Positions 12,195-22,663 of a stretch of 64,000 nt of DNA are shown one piece after another. The stretch is from positions 26,026,657 to 26,090,656 of the forward strand of contig NC_089598.1 of assembly GCF_019320115.1 (NCBI RefSeq), read 5' to 3'. The stretch is from Miscanthus floridulus (Eukaryota > Streptophyta > Magnoliopsida > Poales > Poaceae). Below the pieces are notes generated by a model. It did not search any database. It saw only the letters and a list, made by a program, of their open reading frames with translations, and was not told where the DNA came from. Both the position numbers and the translations under genes were made by a program. How positions within the stretch are numbered: position 1 is the first letter of the stretch; the number at the start of each line of letters is the position of its first letter.

Positions 12195-13378
12195 TTTTTT
12201 TTACAACAATAACTTTTAATATATAATATTAAAGCACAGTTCACTAGTGTGGTAAAAGAATTCTCAGATTATAGAACACAAGTAAAAGCTACTCCTGAAA
12301 TGCTTTTGTAGACATAGGTGATGTTTTCGTCGGGGAGCGCGGGGACCGTTGGGGCCACAGGGCCCACGAGAAGTGGCCACAATAGAAACATCGAGGTCCT
12401 CGTTCTCGTACTTGGATAACATAGTTGGCGCTTCCCTCGACTGTCTGATCGGCATGTGTCTTTCAGGATATAAAATCATGAGCCGTAGATATATTATATG
12501 CTTCATCGGACTCAAGATATTGGTTTTGCACATACCAATGTCAAATCTGAGCACCGGCATCGATGATCGTCGGCGGTCGACCCGAACACCCGTAGACGCA
12601 TTGCCACTTCTATGTCTGCAAGGAAACTGAGGAGCGGAACAACGAAAAGTATAATGCTCTGTTTGTGCTACACACGTGTGAACCTGATGAAGTTCGAGTG
12701 GCCTTGTGCTTCCAGCGCAGAAGACGCGTGCCACCCTGAGGACCCCATGCAGAACGTAGGGCCATGATTGAGCAACGCGTGTGCAGTACAGTGGGTCCCA
12801 TTGCTGCCACGTATCCTGCCGGACGGAGGCGCCGATCGACGGTTCGACCGGAGTCGCATTGGCTGGAGCCGGAGGTGCGGCCGCAGAAGCTTGCGACGAC
12901 GCTGACGACGACCATGCGGGCGACGACCTCCGTGATTCCGCGGCAGCAGCTATGGGCGAAGCTGCGACCACGAGCAACACTGCTCGCAGCGTTGAGGAAG
13001 ACGAAACCGAGGCATCGGCAACGGACACGACGCCTCTCTGACCGACGACAGCAGCGATGGATGAACACCCATCCCTGCTTTTATTGATTCCCGCGCATGG
13101 ACTGGAGCTGGAGTTGAGGGCGAAGAGGCTGATGATGACTACACAGCCGACGACGACGCGAGCAACTCCGGCCAGGAGCTCCAGGCAGTAGCCATGAACG
13201 AGGACGACACCCATCCAAGCACTCTAACAAAACACTAACTAATACTTATATGAACAGGGGACCGGCCCACGTCCACTTACCGGCGAAGACGCCGGAGACG
13301 ATGGGGAGGGGGCCGGAGACTGGCAGTACTCTCGACGCTCTCTCGCAGAACGCGACTCTCCCTTTCAGCACGCGACCC
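12195..13378 (-). mobile_element. 1184-bp insertion with 10-bp target duplication and a terminal A8 on the minus strand
   Basis: ACTAGGACTA is present on both sides (12185-12194 and 13379-13388), with only one copy expected in the uninterrupted MITE. On the minus strand the insert ends in eight A residues (plus-strand T run at 12195-12202), which suggests poly(A)-tailed retroposition. The far end is GC-rich and leader-like. A minus-strand open frame of 316 codons (13214-12264) starts with a hydrophobic stretch and becomes Ser/Ala-rich; I do not recognise it. Donor- and acceptor-like sites (about 13285 and 12630) remain, so it is not clearly a processed copy. A non-TIR Mutator-type element carrying gene fragments is the alternative. 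Confidence 0.5.
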
Positions 13379-13626
13379 ACTAGGACTAGTTGTTAGCCGG
13401 GACAAAAATAGCTAGATAAAAACTAATCAGCTAGTTATAGTCCATATCTGTTTAGATCATGAACTAATTATTGGGTTCTATAGATTAGAATTAGTTGTTA
13501 GTCTTTGATAGTTGAGTTCTATGAATTAGTGGACTAACAACTAGTTAGGCTTTGGCTAAACTTTAGCTTACCCATTAGTCCTCATGTTTAGATCTTAAGG
13601 GCTAAAATTTAGCCAACTAGTTGTTA

Positions 13627-14566
13627 GACTGACTCCAACAGTGTGACCCAAACCGGACACCTATTTCACCGTTTAGGTAACGCACAATAAAAAAAAAAGC
13701 TACGTACACATACCTTGACCTCTCCAACAGATGCCCCAAATCCCACCCATGATATCCGTGCTCTCTCTCCTCTCTCTCTCTCTCCACGCTCCCTCACTCT
13801 CTTCTCTCCCCAGGCGGCAGCAGCACCTCGCCAGCGGTGGCAGCGGGGCCACGACGCCCCTCGGCGCGGCGGCGCACTGGCGCAGGCGGGCTCGGCGGTC
13901 TTGCGCTGGCAGCCTAAGCGAGGGCATCTCTCGGCGTGGCGGCGCACCGGCGTGGTGGCTCAGAGGCGCTGGTGGGCCCGGGCGCGGGCGCCCTCGACGT
14001 GGCGGCGCACCGACGCAGGGCAGGGGCCCGGCGGCCTTGCGCAGGCGGGCCAGGCGTGGGAGTCCCCCGGCGCGGGTAGGCCCCGGTTGTGGCCATGGGC
14101 GCGGGGCGAGGGTGGCCCCCAACGCGGCAGCGCACCAGCAAGGGCGCGGGCGTGGCGCAGGGCGAGGGCTGCCCCTGCTGCGGCGGCGGACCCCTGGCGC
14201 TCTCTCCTTCGTCAACTCCTCCCGCGGCGGCCAGCCTCCTCCACTCCAGTCCTCCCCGAATCCGCCTCGCCACGCCGCGCCGCTCCGGGCGCTCCTCGCC
14301 TCGAGCCCGCCTCGCCCCGCCGGCCGCGCTCCACCACGGATCCGCCTCGCCGAGTCGAGCCGGCCGCGCCCTGCCCCGACGGTTCCTACAAGCCCACCAC
14401 TACATGTTTGCGTCGTCTCTCTTCGAAGACGCAGATTTGCCTTCTGAATCGCCGAGTACCCAGAATGGGTATCTGGTTTCGGTCTTCCGTTGGAGAATGG
14501 TTTTGGTGCCCAAAAACACTGTGCATAACGTATTTTTGCGTTTGGGTCACGCCGTTGGAGACGGTC
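13627..14566. mobile_element. Tourist/PIF-like element (940 bp) with GC-rich cargo, TTA target duplication
   Basis: The ends are inverted: GACTGACTCCAACAGTGTGA on the left and, on the complementary strand of the right, GACCGTCTCCAACGGCGTGA. TTA flanks both sides (13624-13626 and 14567-14569). The centre (about 13740-14400) is very GC-rich, with a CT-repeat leader and several imperfect copies of a GGCGTGGCGGCGCACCGGCG-like unit. Long open frames exist in all directions because of the composition; none resembles a known family. Captured genomic sequence is possible. Confidence 0.6.
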
Positions 14567-14595
14567 TTAGTCGAAAGGATCCGAACAGGGCCTTA

Positions 14596-14961
14596 AAATA
14601 TGTTGCCATCACGTTCAACACCGCAAAACTACCGGTGAAGCGTAAAACTAAATATTCAGGACACGAGCAGTCCTGAATACTACAGTCGGTAATTGGTCTC
14701 CATGAGCTCTAGAGAATTCAGCTAAATTCCTTCGACTGAGAAGACAATGTCATTGATCAAGAAATGCCAACTTCTTCGTCAAGAAGATTCAATTTCTTCA
14801 CGGCTTGAGGGTCTGCTTGCAGAAAGACTTTTTGGGTGCAAGAACAGATCGAGGGTTTCCCCTGAGTGTCGATCTGCTTGCCAAACCGGACAACAGAGGT
14901 TACAAGATTTGAGTGGATCTTGTCGGCCTCGTTGTAAGATTAGCACTCTAGACGTGGTGCT
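14596..14961. other. Intergenic stretch upstream of the terpene synthase relic
   Basis: Nothing is recognised apart from an open frame of 74 codons at 14747-14971 with no family resemblance. The sequence TCCTGAATACTACAGTCGG (about 14671) resembles TCTGAATACTACACTCAC at about 12150 on the other side of the nested MITE, but no element could be drawn from it. Confidence 0.3.
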
Positions 14962-15118
14962 GAACCAATGAATTGAAGCCCCAGACGCAAGAGGCTCACG
15001 TGAAACTTGCCACTAAACCAATGAAGCCCCGGACGCAAGAGGCTCACGTGAAACTTGCCACTAAACCAACGAAGCCCCAGACGCAAGAGGCTCACGTGAA
15101 TTAAACTTGCCACTAATC
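14962..15118 (+). repeat. Minisatellite, 3 x 48 bp, each copy with a CACGTG G-box
   Basis: A 48-base unit (…GAAGCCCCAGACGCAAGAGG…) is repeated three times; GAAGCC starts at 14975, 15023 and 15071. Every copy holds the palindromic G-box CACGTG, at 14997-15002, 15045-15050 and 15093-15098, spaced exactly 48 bases. The last copy has a short insertion after the G-box. It lies just upstream of the first terpene synthase exon, so it could have served as a bHLH/bZIP binding array; that role is inference. Confidence 0.85.
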
Positions 15119-15951
15119 CAGCCCGAGGACATGGCATAGGCTACTACTAAAGACGACAATGCGTGGTTGTGCCATTTGTGGCAGCAAATTGTAGCAGTAG
15201 GCATTCCAAGAACCTCGCTGGGAAATGACAGACAGCACCAGCACCGGCACGTACACGCCCTTCCTCCTCATGACGAACATAAAGCTAGCAGCACAGTGCA
15301 GCGGTGGACGCCACAGCCGTCCTGCCGTTGGCCCCTTCGCCGGAGCGCTGCCGCCAGTGGTCATGGCCGGCAAGCAAATCCTGCTGGTTCGACGGCACCC
15401 TCCGGGGCCCGGGAGGCATCTGCCTTCACTTGGTTGGACTAGCAGGGCCGCCGGTGTCGTCGTTGCTAGTGCCACCGCCACCGCCACCGCCGCCACTAGT
15501 AGTAGGCAGTCAAAAGAGGAGGATCGTCGTGCGAGCAGAAACGTCTCCGGTTTTCAGCCATCCATCTGGGGAGATTTCTTCCTTACCTACTCCAGTCCTC
15601 TGGCTACGTCGTCCGCTCAAAAGGTTTGTAACAATCTAAATTAAGTGGCATCTTGTTGATCTAAACTCGTTTATTTTAAGCTGAGCATTGATCCGCCATG
15701 CATCTGAAAACATTTCAAGTTTTCAACAGGCATGGATGGTACATCGAGCAGAACAACTGAAGGAACAAGTGGCAAAACTGATAGCAGCTTCAAGTGCTTG
15801 TAGTCTGTACCATAGGATTCATCTCATTGATGTCTTGAAGCGTCTTTGTCTGGATCATCTTTTTGAAGACGAGATCAATGATATGCTAACTCGAATTAGT
15901 AACGTTAATGTTTGTGGCTGTGATCTTCAAACGGTGGCTATGTGGTTCTAT

Positions 15952-16035
15952 CTTCTCCGAAAGCATGGATACAGGGTCTCATCAGGTAACCAACTTCTCC
16001 GAAAGCATGTATACAGGGTCTCATCAGGTAACCAA
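15952..16035 (+). repeat. 42-bp tandem duplication spanning a terpene synthase exon end and its splice donor
   Basis: CTTCTCCGAAAGCATG ... TCATCAGGTAACCAA occurs twice (starting at 15952 and 15994), with one base different (GGATAC versus GTATAC). Each copy contains the donor CAG|GTAACC, at 15986 and 16028. Because 42 is a multiple of three, use of the second donor would add 14 codons in frame. Confidence 0.92.
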
Positions 16036-16168
16036 AACACATTAAACTTCTGATTTGCAGCCTTTACAAAACAAAATCATTTTGCTCATTAAGTACACTG
16101 CAGGATATTAAACGGCATCATAATTTATCTTAAACTGAAATATTATGCTGCAAATTGGTCTATAGTAA

Positions 16169-16527
16169 TGTCGACAGACGTCGGCAATCCTCCGAGGGGT
16201 ATCCCACGAAGTTAGATGGATCGACAGAGGAGCGTGAGATAAAAAACAAGAAGGCAACAGAGACACACGAGTTAGACAGGTTCAGGCCGTCAGTATGACG
16301 TAATACCCTACTCCTGTGGTCTATTGGTTTATATTAAGTATCGTATGATATTGCATGAGTTTGGAAGGGGTCCCTGCCCGCCTTATATAGTCCGGGGAGC
16401 AGAATTACAAGTAATAACTGATTACAGGAATCTTGGAATTATACATATCCTAACAGATCTCGTAGTATCTTCAGAATATCTTCTAGATGTCTTGCGGGAG
16501 GCGCCGAGCAGAGTCGTGCCCCCCACA
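16169..16527 (-). repeat. 3' LTR of element T (359 bp, shortened)
   Basis: Compared with the 5' LTR (19680-20152) it lacks about 25 bases around the GTCGGTTAGATCTGAG stretch and about 76 bases bounded by GTGCCCC/ATGCCCC direct repeats, the mark of slippage or recombination between short repeats. Elsewhere the two are roughly 92% alike by eye. A polypurine-like block (complement of GCTAGTCCCCGAGCG) abuts it at 16528-16541. Confidence 0.85.
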
Positions 16528-16818
16528 GCTAGTCCCCGAGCGCCTTGTACCCATTGTGCGACACCATCTTGAGCTTGTCCAAGCAGGTGCGAGCGAAGCC
16601 GAGCAGTCAAACTCATGATCCAAACACCGTGATGAGCTGCCGAGCAATTGTGAGCAGTTGCCGAGTAACGTGTACTATCACCGAGCAGCGCGAACCGTAG
16701 CCGAGCAGCATAACCCAAGCACGGCTTGCCATAAGGGTGTAAGGAGCTCAAGTTCAGAATCAAAAATTTCTTCGCACTAGACCAAGTGTGCCCACCAGAT
16801 ACGCGTAGTGCGGTATCT

Positions 16819-19505
16819 TCAGCACCAGATACGAGTAGTGTGGTACAGCCATGAACCAAGGGTGTAAGGAGCTGGCCGACCAAGTATGGCGTGGTAGGCG
16901 GTGTTGAAATCGACGACGTAGAAGTTGATGTGCTCGACGCGGTAGTTGCTTGCCGTGCCGAATTGTACTGGTAGGGTGATCTCTCCAAGCAGTTTGGAGG
17001 CCCTGCCAGGTACCACACCCCAAAAGGAGGAGTCAGAGGGTGTGGGATCTGCTAATCCGAGGTCCAACTCCTTTAGGGCTCTAGCGAAGTGGAGATTCAG
17101 AGCGCTCCCACCGTCGATGAGCACTTTTCTGAAGAGCACCTTTTGGGCGGTTGCGTCGAGGACGAGGGGGAAACGCCATGTGTAGGGAATGTTTGCCCAC
17201 TGGTCGGTCCGACTGAAGGTGATGGGGACCTCGGACCATGGGCGATAGCTGGGGTTGGCGACGGCATCCTCCGTGGTGACAACGAGCACCCACCGTGCGG
17301 CGAGCTTCTGTTCTCTTCTGCTCTCAGTGGAGGCGAGGCCCCCAAAGATGGTGGCGACCACATTGTTGTGGTCCTGGAAGGCATTGTCATTGCCCCCAGG
17401 TGGTCGGCGACCTCCGGCTCCTCCGTTGGCGTCGTCGTCTAGCTTTTTGTCCTGGAACTCCTTAGCCAAACCGAGACAGTTCTTCATCTTGTGCTTGGCG
17501 TTCTTATGGAGAGGGCATGGGCCGTCGAGGATCTTCTTGTACTGCTCGTCGTAGTTGCACTTGGCGCGAGGTTCATAGACGGCAGCGACGATGTGGTCTG
17601 GCCGCCGGCGGCGATTTTGACCAGTCTTGGGTCCTTCTGGCCGTTCACGGCTGCTGTCACGATGGTAACTGCGGTCGTCGTGGCGGCGGTCGTAGTGGCG
17701 GCGGTCATCGTAGCGGCGTGTTGGGCGATGAGTGCCTGCATCATCATTGAAGCGCACCTCGGCTTCCTCGGTGTCGGCGTACTGGTTGGCGGTTGTGATC
17801 ATCTTGTCGATCGCGGTGGGTGGCTTGCAGTTGAACTTGGAGCGAAGCTCGCGGTGATGGAGTCCTCGGATGAAGGCGGTGATGACCTCGGCTTCCATGA
17901 TGTTTGGAATAGAATTCCTCATCTCAAAAAAACGTCAGATGTAGTTATGGAGGAGCTCGGATGGCTTCTGGTTGATGCGGTTGAGATCATGCTTGGTTCC
18001 CGGTCGCGTACACGTAGCCATATAATTGTCGGCGAAGACTTTTTTCAGCTCTTCCCAGGATCCGATGGAGTCCAGGGCGAGGCTAGTAAACCAGTTCATG
18101 ACGGTTGGCGCGAGCATGATGGAAAGATAGTTCGTCATGACACCGGTGTCTCCTCCGACGGTGCGAACAGCAGTGGCGTAAGCCTGTAACCACTGTGTTG
18201 GATTCATCCTCCCCTCATAGGGCTCGACCCCAGTGATTTTGAAACCATGGGGCCACTGAAGTGTTCGGAGCGCCCTTATGAATGCCGGGGGCCCCTTGGG
18301 GTTGTCGGCGCCGTTATCTGCAGCGTTGCCGCCGGTGATTGGCTCAACGGCTGAGTCCAGGTTGCCGTACTCTTGCTCATACTCCTGGTGGTGGCATACT
18401 TCGTCTTCATGGCGACTGAAGCGGCGTTCGTCGATACGTCGTCGTGCATCTTAGAGATTGTTGAGGTGCACCCGGACGTCCTGGTCGACCTCCTGGTCGT
18501 GTTGGCGGTGATGTTCGGCGTGGTTGCCCCTAGCTCCGCCCTGGAGGGGTTGCCTGTCATCGCGGTGCTGGTCGGTGAAACGACTTTGGCGGCGATCGGT
18601 TCTTGTGGTGACTGATCGGTGAATCGAAGTGGTGGAGTATGAAGGTCTCTAATCCTGGTGAATCTCATTGACCTGGTAGTGCGCTGCTTTAAGCATGGCG
18701 GCGACCTTGGCGAGCTCATTGACGGCCACTGCTAGATTGGCGCTTGGAGTCTTGAAGACGTCGTGGCCGTCAACGCGGAGAAACTCTTCGTCGAGGTTGT
18801 GCTGGAGTGGCCTTCCTTGCGAGTCGAGTTGCTGCTCAGGCATCGCAAGGGCATTTCGTTTGCTCGGTGTTGTGCGCAGTTGACGTTCTGGTTCTCACGA
18901 GCGGCGCGTTCCTCCTCGGTCTCGCCGTTCCGAGGGGGGCTGTCGACGCTGACGTTGAAGATCGCACCACCCCGAAAAGGAGGGAGAGGAAGTTGCTCGG
19001 TGAAGGTTTCAGCGAGGGTCTCCGTAGAGCCTTGGGACTCGGAGTCTAGATTCTCCTCCGGGATGGTCTGGAGGGACGCTCCAGAGCATCGGCTGACGTG
19101 GAGCATGTTGACGGCCGGCGGAGGCTGGTCGGCGATCTGGTCGGCGAGAGGATGGATGTCTCCCACCTGGTCGGCGAATTTGCCCCTTAGGGCGTCTTGG
19201 AAGGTGGCGGCGACATTGGTGAGCCCGAAGGGCAGAGCCACAACTCCCGGTGTTTTCCGAGCAGCCTCCGATAGATTTGGATCGGAGGGTGGTTGGCGCT
19301 GAACCAAAGTGTCCAGAGCCGATTCGGCGATGGAGAGGCAATCGGCGAGCTTCAGACCGACCCAATCGATGGATTCGATCAGATCATCGTTGTTGATCTG
19401 CCTCCTCTGGTAGCGAGGAAGCAGGCAGTGAGTTGCTGATGAAGGCGACCTCAGAGGTGGTTTCGAGATCAGATCTACAATCGCAGGTGCGGGGATGATC
19501 GGCAC
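16819..19505 (-). pseudogene. gag-protease coding region of element T
   Basis: Read on the minus strand. An N-terminal gag region (about 19505-18732) is followed by the retrotransposon gag domain (18207 to about 17750; motif SIGSWEELKKVFADNY, then LNRINQKPSELLHNYIR). Next come an Arg/Asp/His-rich linker and a Cys/His cluster CPLHKNAKHKMKNC that resembles a nucleic-acid binding knuckle. The protease domain follows, with its active-site motif VLIDGGSALN near 17110 and a typical HAILGRPA end near 16880. The frame changes between pieces, so it is degraded or needs frameshifts. The polymerase region that should follow is missing; 300 bases later the 3' LTR begins. Confidence 0.8.
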
Positions 19506-19679
19506 AGAATTGATCTGCGCCGGCTCGAGGAGCTCTCCGATTCCGTTAGCGTTGATGATCCAGGAGATCGATCCGACCGTGAAGATCTGGCCGGGCTACG
19601 GGAGGGACGAAGAGCCTGCGGAAAAAGCCATCTTGTTCGACAGGGAAACAACACGTAAGCCCCTACCTGGCGCGCCAAC

Positions 19680-20152
19680 TGTCGACAGAATATCGTCGGC
19701 AGTCCTCCGAGGGGTATCCCACGAAGGTAGATTGATCGGCAGAGGAGCATGAGATCAAGAACAAGAAGACAACAGAGACACACGAGTTAGACAGGTTCAG
19801 GCCGTTAGTATAACGTAATACCCTACTCCTGTGGTCTGTTGGTTTGTATTAGCTATCGTATGATATTGCGTGAGTTTGGAGGGGGTCCCTGCCCGCCTTA
19901 TATAGTCCGGGGAGCAGAGTTACAAGTCGGTTAGATCTGAGAAATAACCGGAAAGTAATAACTGATTATAGGAATCTTGGAATCATATATATCCTAACAG
20001 ATCTCGTAGTATCTTCAGGATATCTTTCAGATGTCTTGCGGGAGGCGCCGAGCAGAGTCGTGCCCCGCAAGGCTTCGTCTCGTGGGCTGGGCCGCCCCTG
20101 GGGGCGCAGCCCATGTTGTCTGCCGTGGATATCCGGGGTCATGCCCCCCACA
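19680..20152 (-). repeat. 5' LTR of element T (473 bp)
   Basis: Longer of the two LTRs. Starts TGTCGACAG at 19680 and ends CCCACA at 20152, next to the AGTAA target copy. The minus-strand TATA-like box is the complement of CTTATATAG near 19898. Confidence 0.88.
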
Positions 20153-20606
20153 AGTAACATCCAGAAGAGGTGATACAAAGAAAAATATTATTTTTGTTCG
20201 GAGTATAATTCTAGAATTATCTGTTCCAGATGTCTTTGCCAAGTTCAGAGACGAACAGGGGTGTTTTGCAGCAAACAATCCAAGGGATCTACTGAACCTT
20301 TACAACGCTGCTTGTCTCAGGACTCATGGAGAGATAATACTTGATGAGGCTATTTCCTTCACGACGAAGTGTTTAAAATCAGTAGCACCCAACATGGAAA
20401 CATCATTAGCAAGTGAAATAAAGCGTGTGCTTGAGATCCCGCTTCCTCGAAGTGTAAGAATTTATGAAGCCAAATCTCATATAGCTGAATATGGAAGTGA
20501 GACTGAAGCTAATGAAATGGTAATGGAGCTAGCAAAGCTCAACTATAATCTTGTGCAGCTCCAACATCAAGAAGAGCTGAAAATCATAACAAGGTGAAGT
20601 GACTTA

Positions 20607-20856
20607 CTCCATCCATTTAAAATTATAGGTCACTTAGCAATGTCGCTAGTCAAACTTCTCTAACTTTGACCAAATTTATAGAAAAAGCACCAACATTTAG
20701 AACATCAAAGTAGTTTATTAAATTCTTCATAGAATTTATATATTTTGATAGTGCATAGATGTTAGTATATTTTTTGCTAAAAACTTAGTCAATATTAATT
20801 AGAGAAGTTTAGATTATAACAAAACTAAAGTAACATATAATTTAGAACTGAGGGAC
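20607..20856. mobile_element. Stowaway-type MITE (250 bp) in terpene synthase intron 3
   Basis: Ends CTCCATCCATTTAAAATTAT and ATAATTTAGAACTGAGGGAC are inverted and flanked by TA (20605-20606, 20857-20858). It lies between exon 3 and exon 4 of the relic, within the intron. Confidence 0.75.
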
Positions 20857-22426
20857 TATACTATCGTGAATCACAATTATATATGGCTGGGTGACACCAA
20901 TAGATGGTTCCACCTCAGGTAGTTCATGTATACCCAATTTCTTTACTTTACATCTGTAGAAGTTCAATTTAATGTGCCGTGGGTCACCTAATGGTCTACA
21001 AAACAGAACTTGCATTCCTAATCACAAAAAAAAAATATGGAGACTACCATGATATCAATTTTTTTTGTGGGCATTATTACACATTTCATATTTGTAGTTG
21101 TGGTTTAATTAAGAATGAGCAGGTGGTGGAATGATCTAGAACTTCAATCAAGGCTATCATTTGCTCGAGACAGAGTTGTGGAGTGCTACTTTTGGATGGT
21201 GGGAGTATATTTTGAACCAATTTACTCAAGAGCTCGAGTAATATTGTCAAAAGTTCTTGCCATTGTGTCCTTATTGGACGACACTTACGATGTCTATGGA
21301 ACTTCACAAGAGTGTGAGTTATTTACCAAGTGTACATAGAAAGGTTTGTACTTTTGATGACTGAAATGAAACTCTTTATCTACTACGAATAATACTAGAA
21401 GAAAAAAATGTAACTAACACAGGATGAAAATTGCTTTGGTCCAGCTGGGACACTGCAGTCACCAGAGGTCTCCCAGAGAACATGAAGTTCATTTTTGGGA
21501 AAATTTTGGATACTTGCCAAAGCATTGAGGATGAGCTAGCACCGGAGGAGAAATACCGCATGCCCTACCTAAAAATTTGTGTGAGTGAATTTTTCCCATA
21601 TTGTCAGTATATTTAGTACTTAGTTTACATCTCCTATGGTGTCAATTAATTGACCTACAAGCCTTATATTCATTATCAACACAAAAGCCTAGTTTTCATT
21701 CATGTCAGCGTGCCCCTTACATGGTTTATCAATTATCTACATCCTTCATCCTAAGGGTGCAAATGTGCTGATGTTTCTGGACCACTGGATCACCCAAATA
21801 GTGATTCAGAGCTCTCTTTTTTTAATATCTAGATATTTTCTACAATATTGGATACAAATTAACAAACTATCCCCTCAGATATCATTCCAATATAAGAACA
21901 ATTAACAAATATCCGCCAAATATCAGATATCTGGTTGGATAATTTTCATAGTTAGGTCCGATAACCAAGTAGACCCAAAATAGACTGGTTAGGATGCCTG
22001 TGACTGTTCCACTCCCACCGCTCTTCGGCGACGAACCTAGAAACCAATCCACAGATCGATGCAAACCAATCTTTGAAACCCGAAACCTATATGCTACCAA
22101 TCCTGATGCCGATGGACTCTCCAACAGCCAACAAAAATCCCAGAATCAGGTTGATATCTAAACAAGAACTAGCGTAGCTACAGTAAACTCAAAGAACTTA
22201 GAAGCCTGTCTACATCTCTACTGTAAGGTACCAATCAAAACTATACTAGGTCTCTAAAAAAAAGTCCACCGCTGAGAGACTACAACCATTGTGCACCAAC
22301 GAAATTATACCCAGGATTATCGTATCATTAAAATCTATAGCTCCTAATCCTTTCTCATAGGCTTCAACTTGATCCGATGGCCAACGTTATTTGGATCTCC
22401 CCCACCAAGGCTTCATCGCACGCCTC

Positions 22427-22663
22427 ACACATCCCGCAGTCTTCGGTAAAATAGAAACCAATAGAAGTCAATCAAGGCAAATATGAAAGTTAGTCAAGGT
22501 AAATAGGAAGGAGGGATCCATGAATCCGATCAAGGCAATTTCCAACACATCCCGTAGTCTACGGTAAAATGAAAACCAATGGAAGTCAATCAAGGCAAAT
22601 ATGGAAGTCAGTCAAGACAAATAGGAAGGAGGGATCCGTGACTCTGATCAACGCAATTTTCAA
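22427..22663 (+). repeat. Tandem duplication, 2 x about 118 bp
   Basis: CGGTAAAAT followed by GTCAATCAAGGCAAATATG and GGAAGGAGGGATCC occurs twice, offset 118 bases (22444 and 22562). The copies are about 90% alike by eye. No function is evident. Confidence 0.8.

Larger units (their letters stand above)
12173..14592. mobile_element. MITE split by two later insertions
   Basis: Left piece 12173-12194 (GGGCCCGGATGGACTAGG), middle 13389-13626 and right piece 14570-14592 together make a MITE of about 280 bp. On the complementary strand the right end reads GGCCCTGTTCGGATCC followed by GACTAACAACTAGTTGG, mirroring the left end. Flanking trinucleotides are CTA (12170-12172) and TTA (14593-14595), which fits a decayed TWA target site of PIF/Harbinger type. 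The interior shows the GGGCTAAAATTTAGCC palindrome seen in grass MITEs. Two separate insertions, listed below, lengthen it nearly ninefold. Confidence 0.6.
16169..20152 (-). mobile_element. Ty3/gypsy-type LTR element 'T' with gag and protease only
   Basis: LTRs at 16169-16527 and 19680-20152 start TGTCGACAG and end CCCACA. A perfect 5-base target duplication AGTAA lies at 16164-16168 and 20153-20157. Coding is on the minus strand, so the 5' LTR is on the right. Next to it the complementary strand reads TTGGCGCGCCAGGTAGGGG, the same primer-site block as in element C. A TATATAAG box is present in each LTR on the minus strand. Reverse transcriptase, RNase H and integrase are absent, so it needs enzymes in trans or is an internal-deletion copy. 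It lies in intron 2 of the terpene synthase relic. Confidence 0.92.
15225..21581 (+). pseudogene. Class I terpene synthase (TPS-a/b like) relic, exons 1-5, 3' exons missing
   Basis: Exons read as 15225-15623 (ending in FQPSIWGDFFLTY, the terpene synthase N-terminal motif), 15730-15985 (LKEQVAKLI ... FYLLRKHGYRVSS), 20230-20593 (DVFAKFRDEQGCF ... EIKRVLEIPL), 21123-21343 (RARVILSKV ... DDTYDVYG, the Mg-binding DDxxD motif) and 21445 to about 21581 (LPENMKFIFGKILDTC). Junction phases agree through exon 3. Such enzymes ionise farnesyl or geranyl diphosphate to make volatile terpenes; a possible transit-like N-terminus starts at Met 15364. Damage: exon 4 is 221 bases instead of the expected 219, with a 2-base excess near 21332 causing an immediate TAG; the last exons, carrying the NSE/DTE metal site, are not found; and the RR pair of RRx8W is degenerate. 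A retroelement occupies intron 2. Not expected to give active enzyme. Confidence 0.88.

Noticed and set aside
13627..14566. CRISPR-like or satellite array from repeated GGCGGCGCACCGGCG units
   Set aside because: Units are irregular in length and spacing and imperfect; the context is a eukaryotic transposon.
13715..14596. Long plus-strand frame of 293 codons as a real gene
   Set aside because: It lies in a very GC-rich segment where all frames are open, is low-complexity, crosses the ends of a Tourist-like element and matches no family I know.
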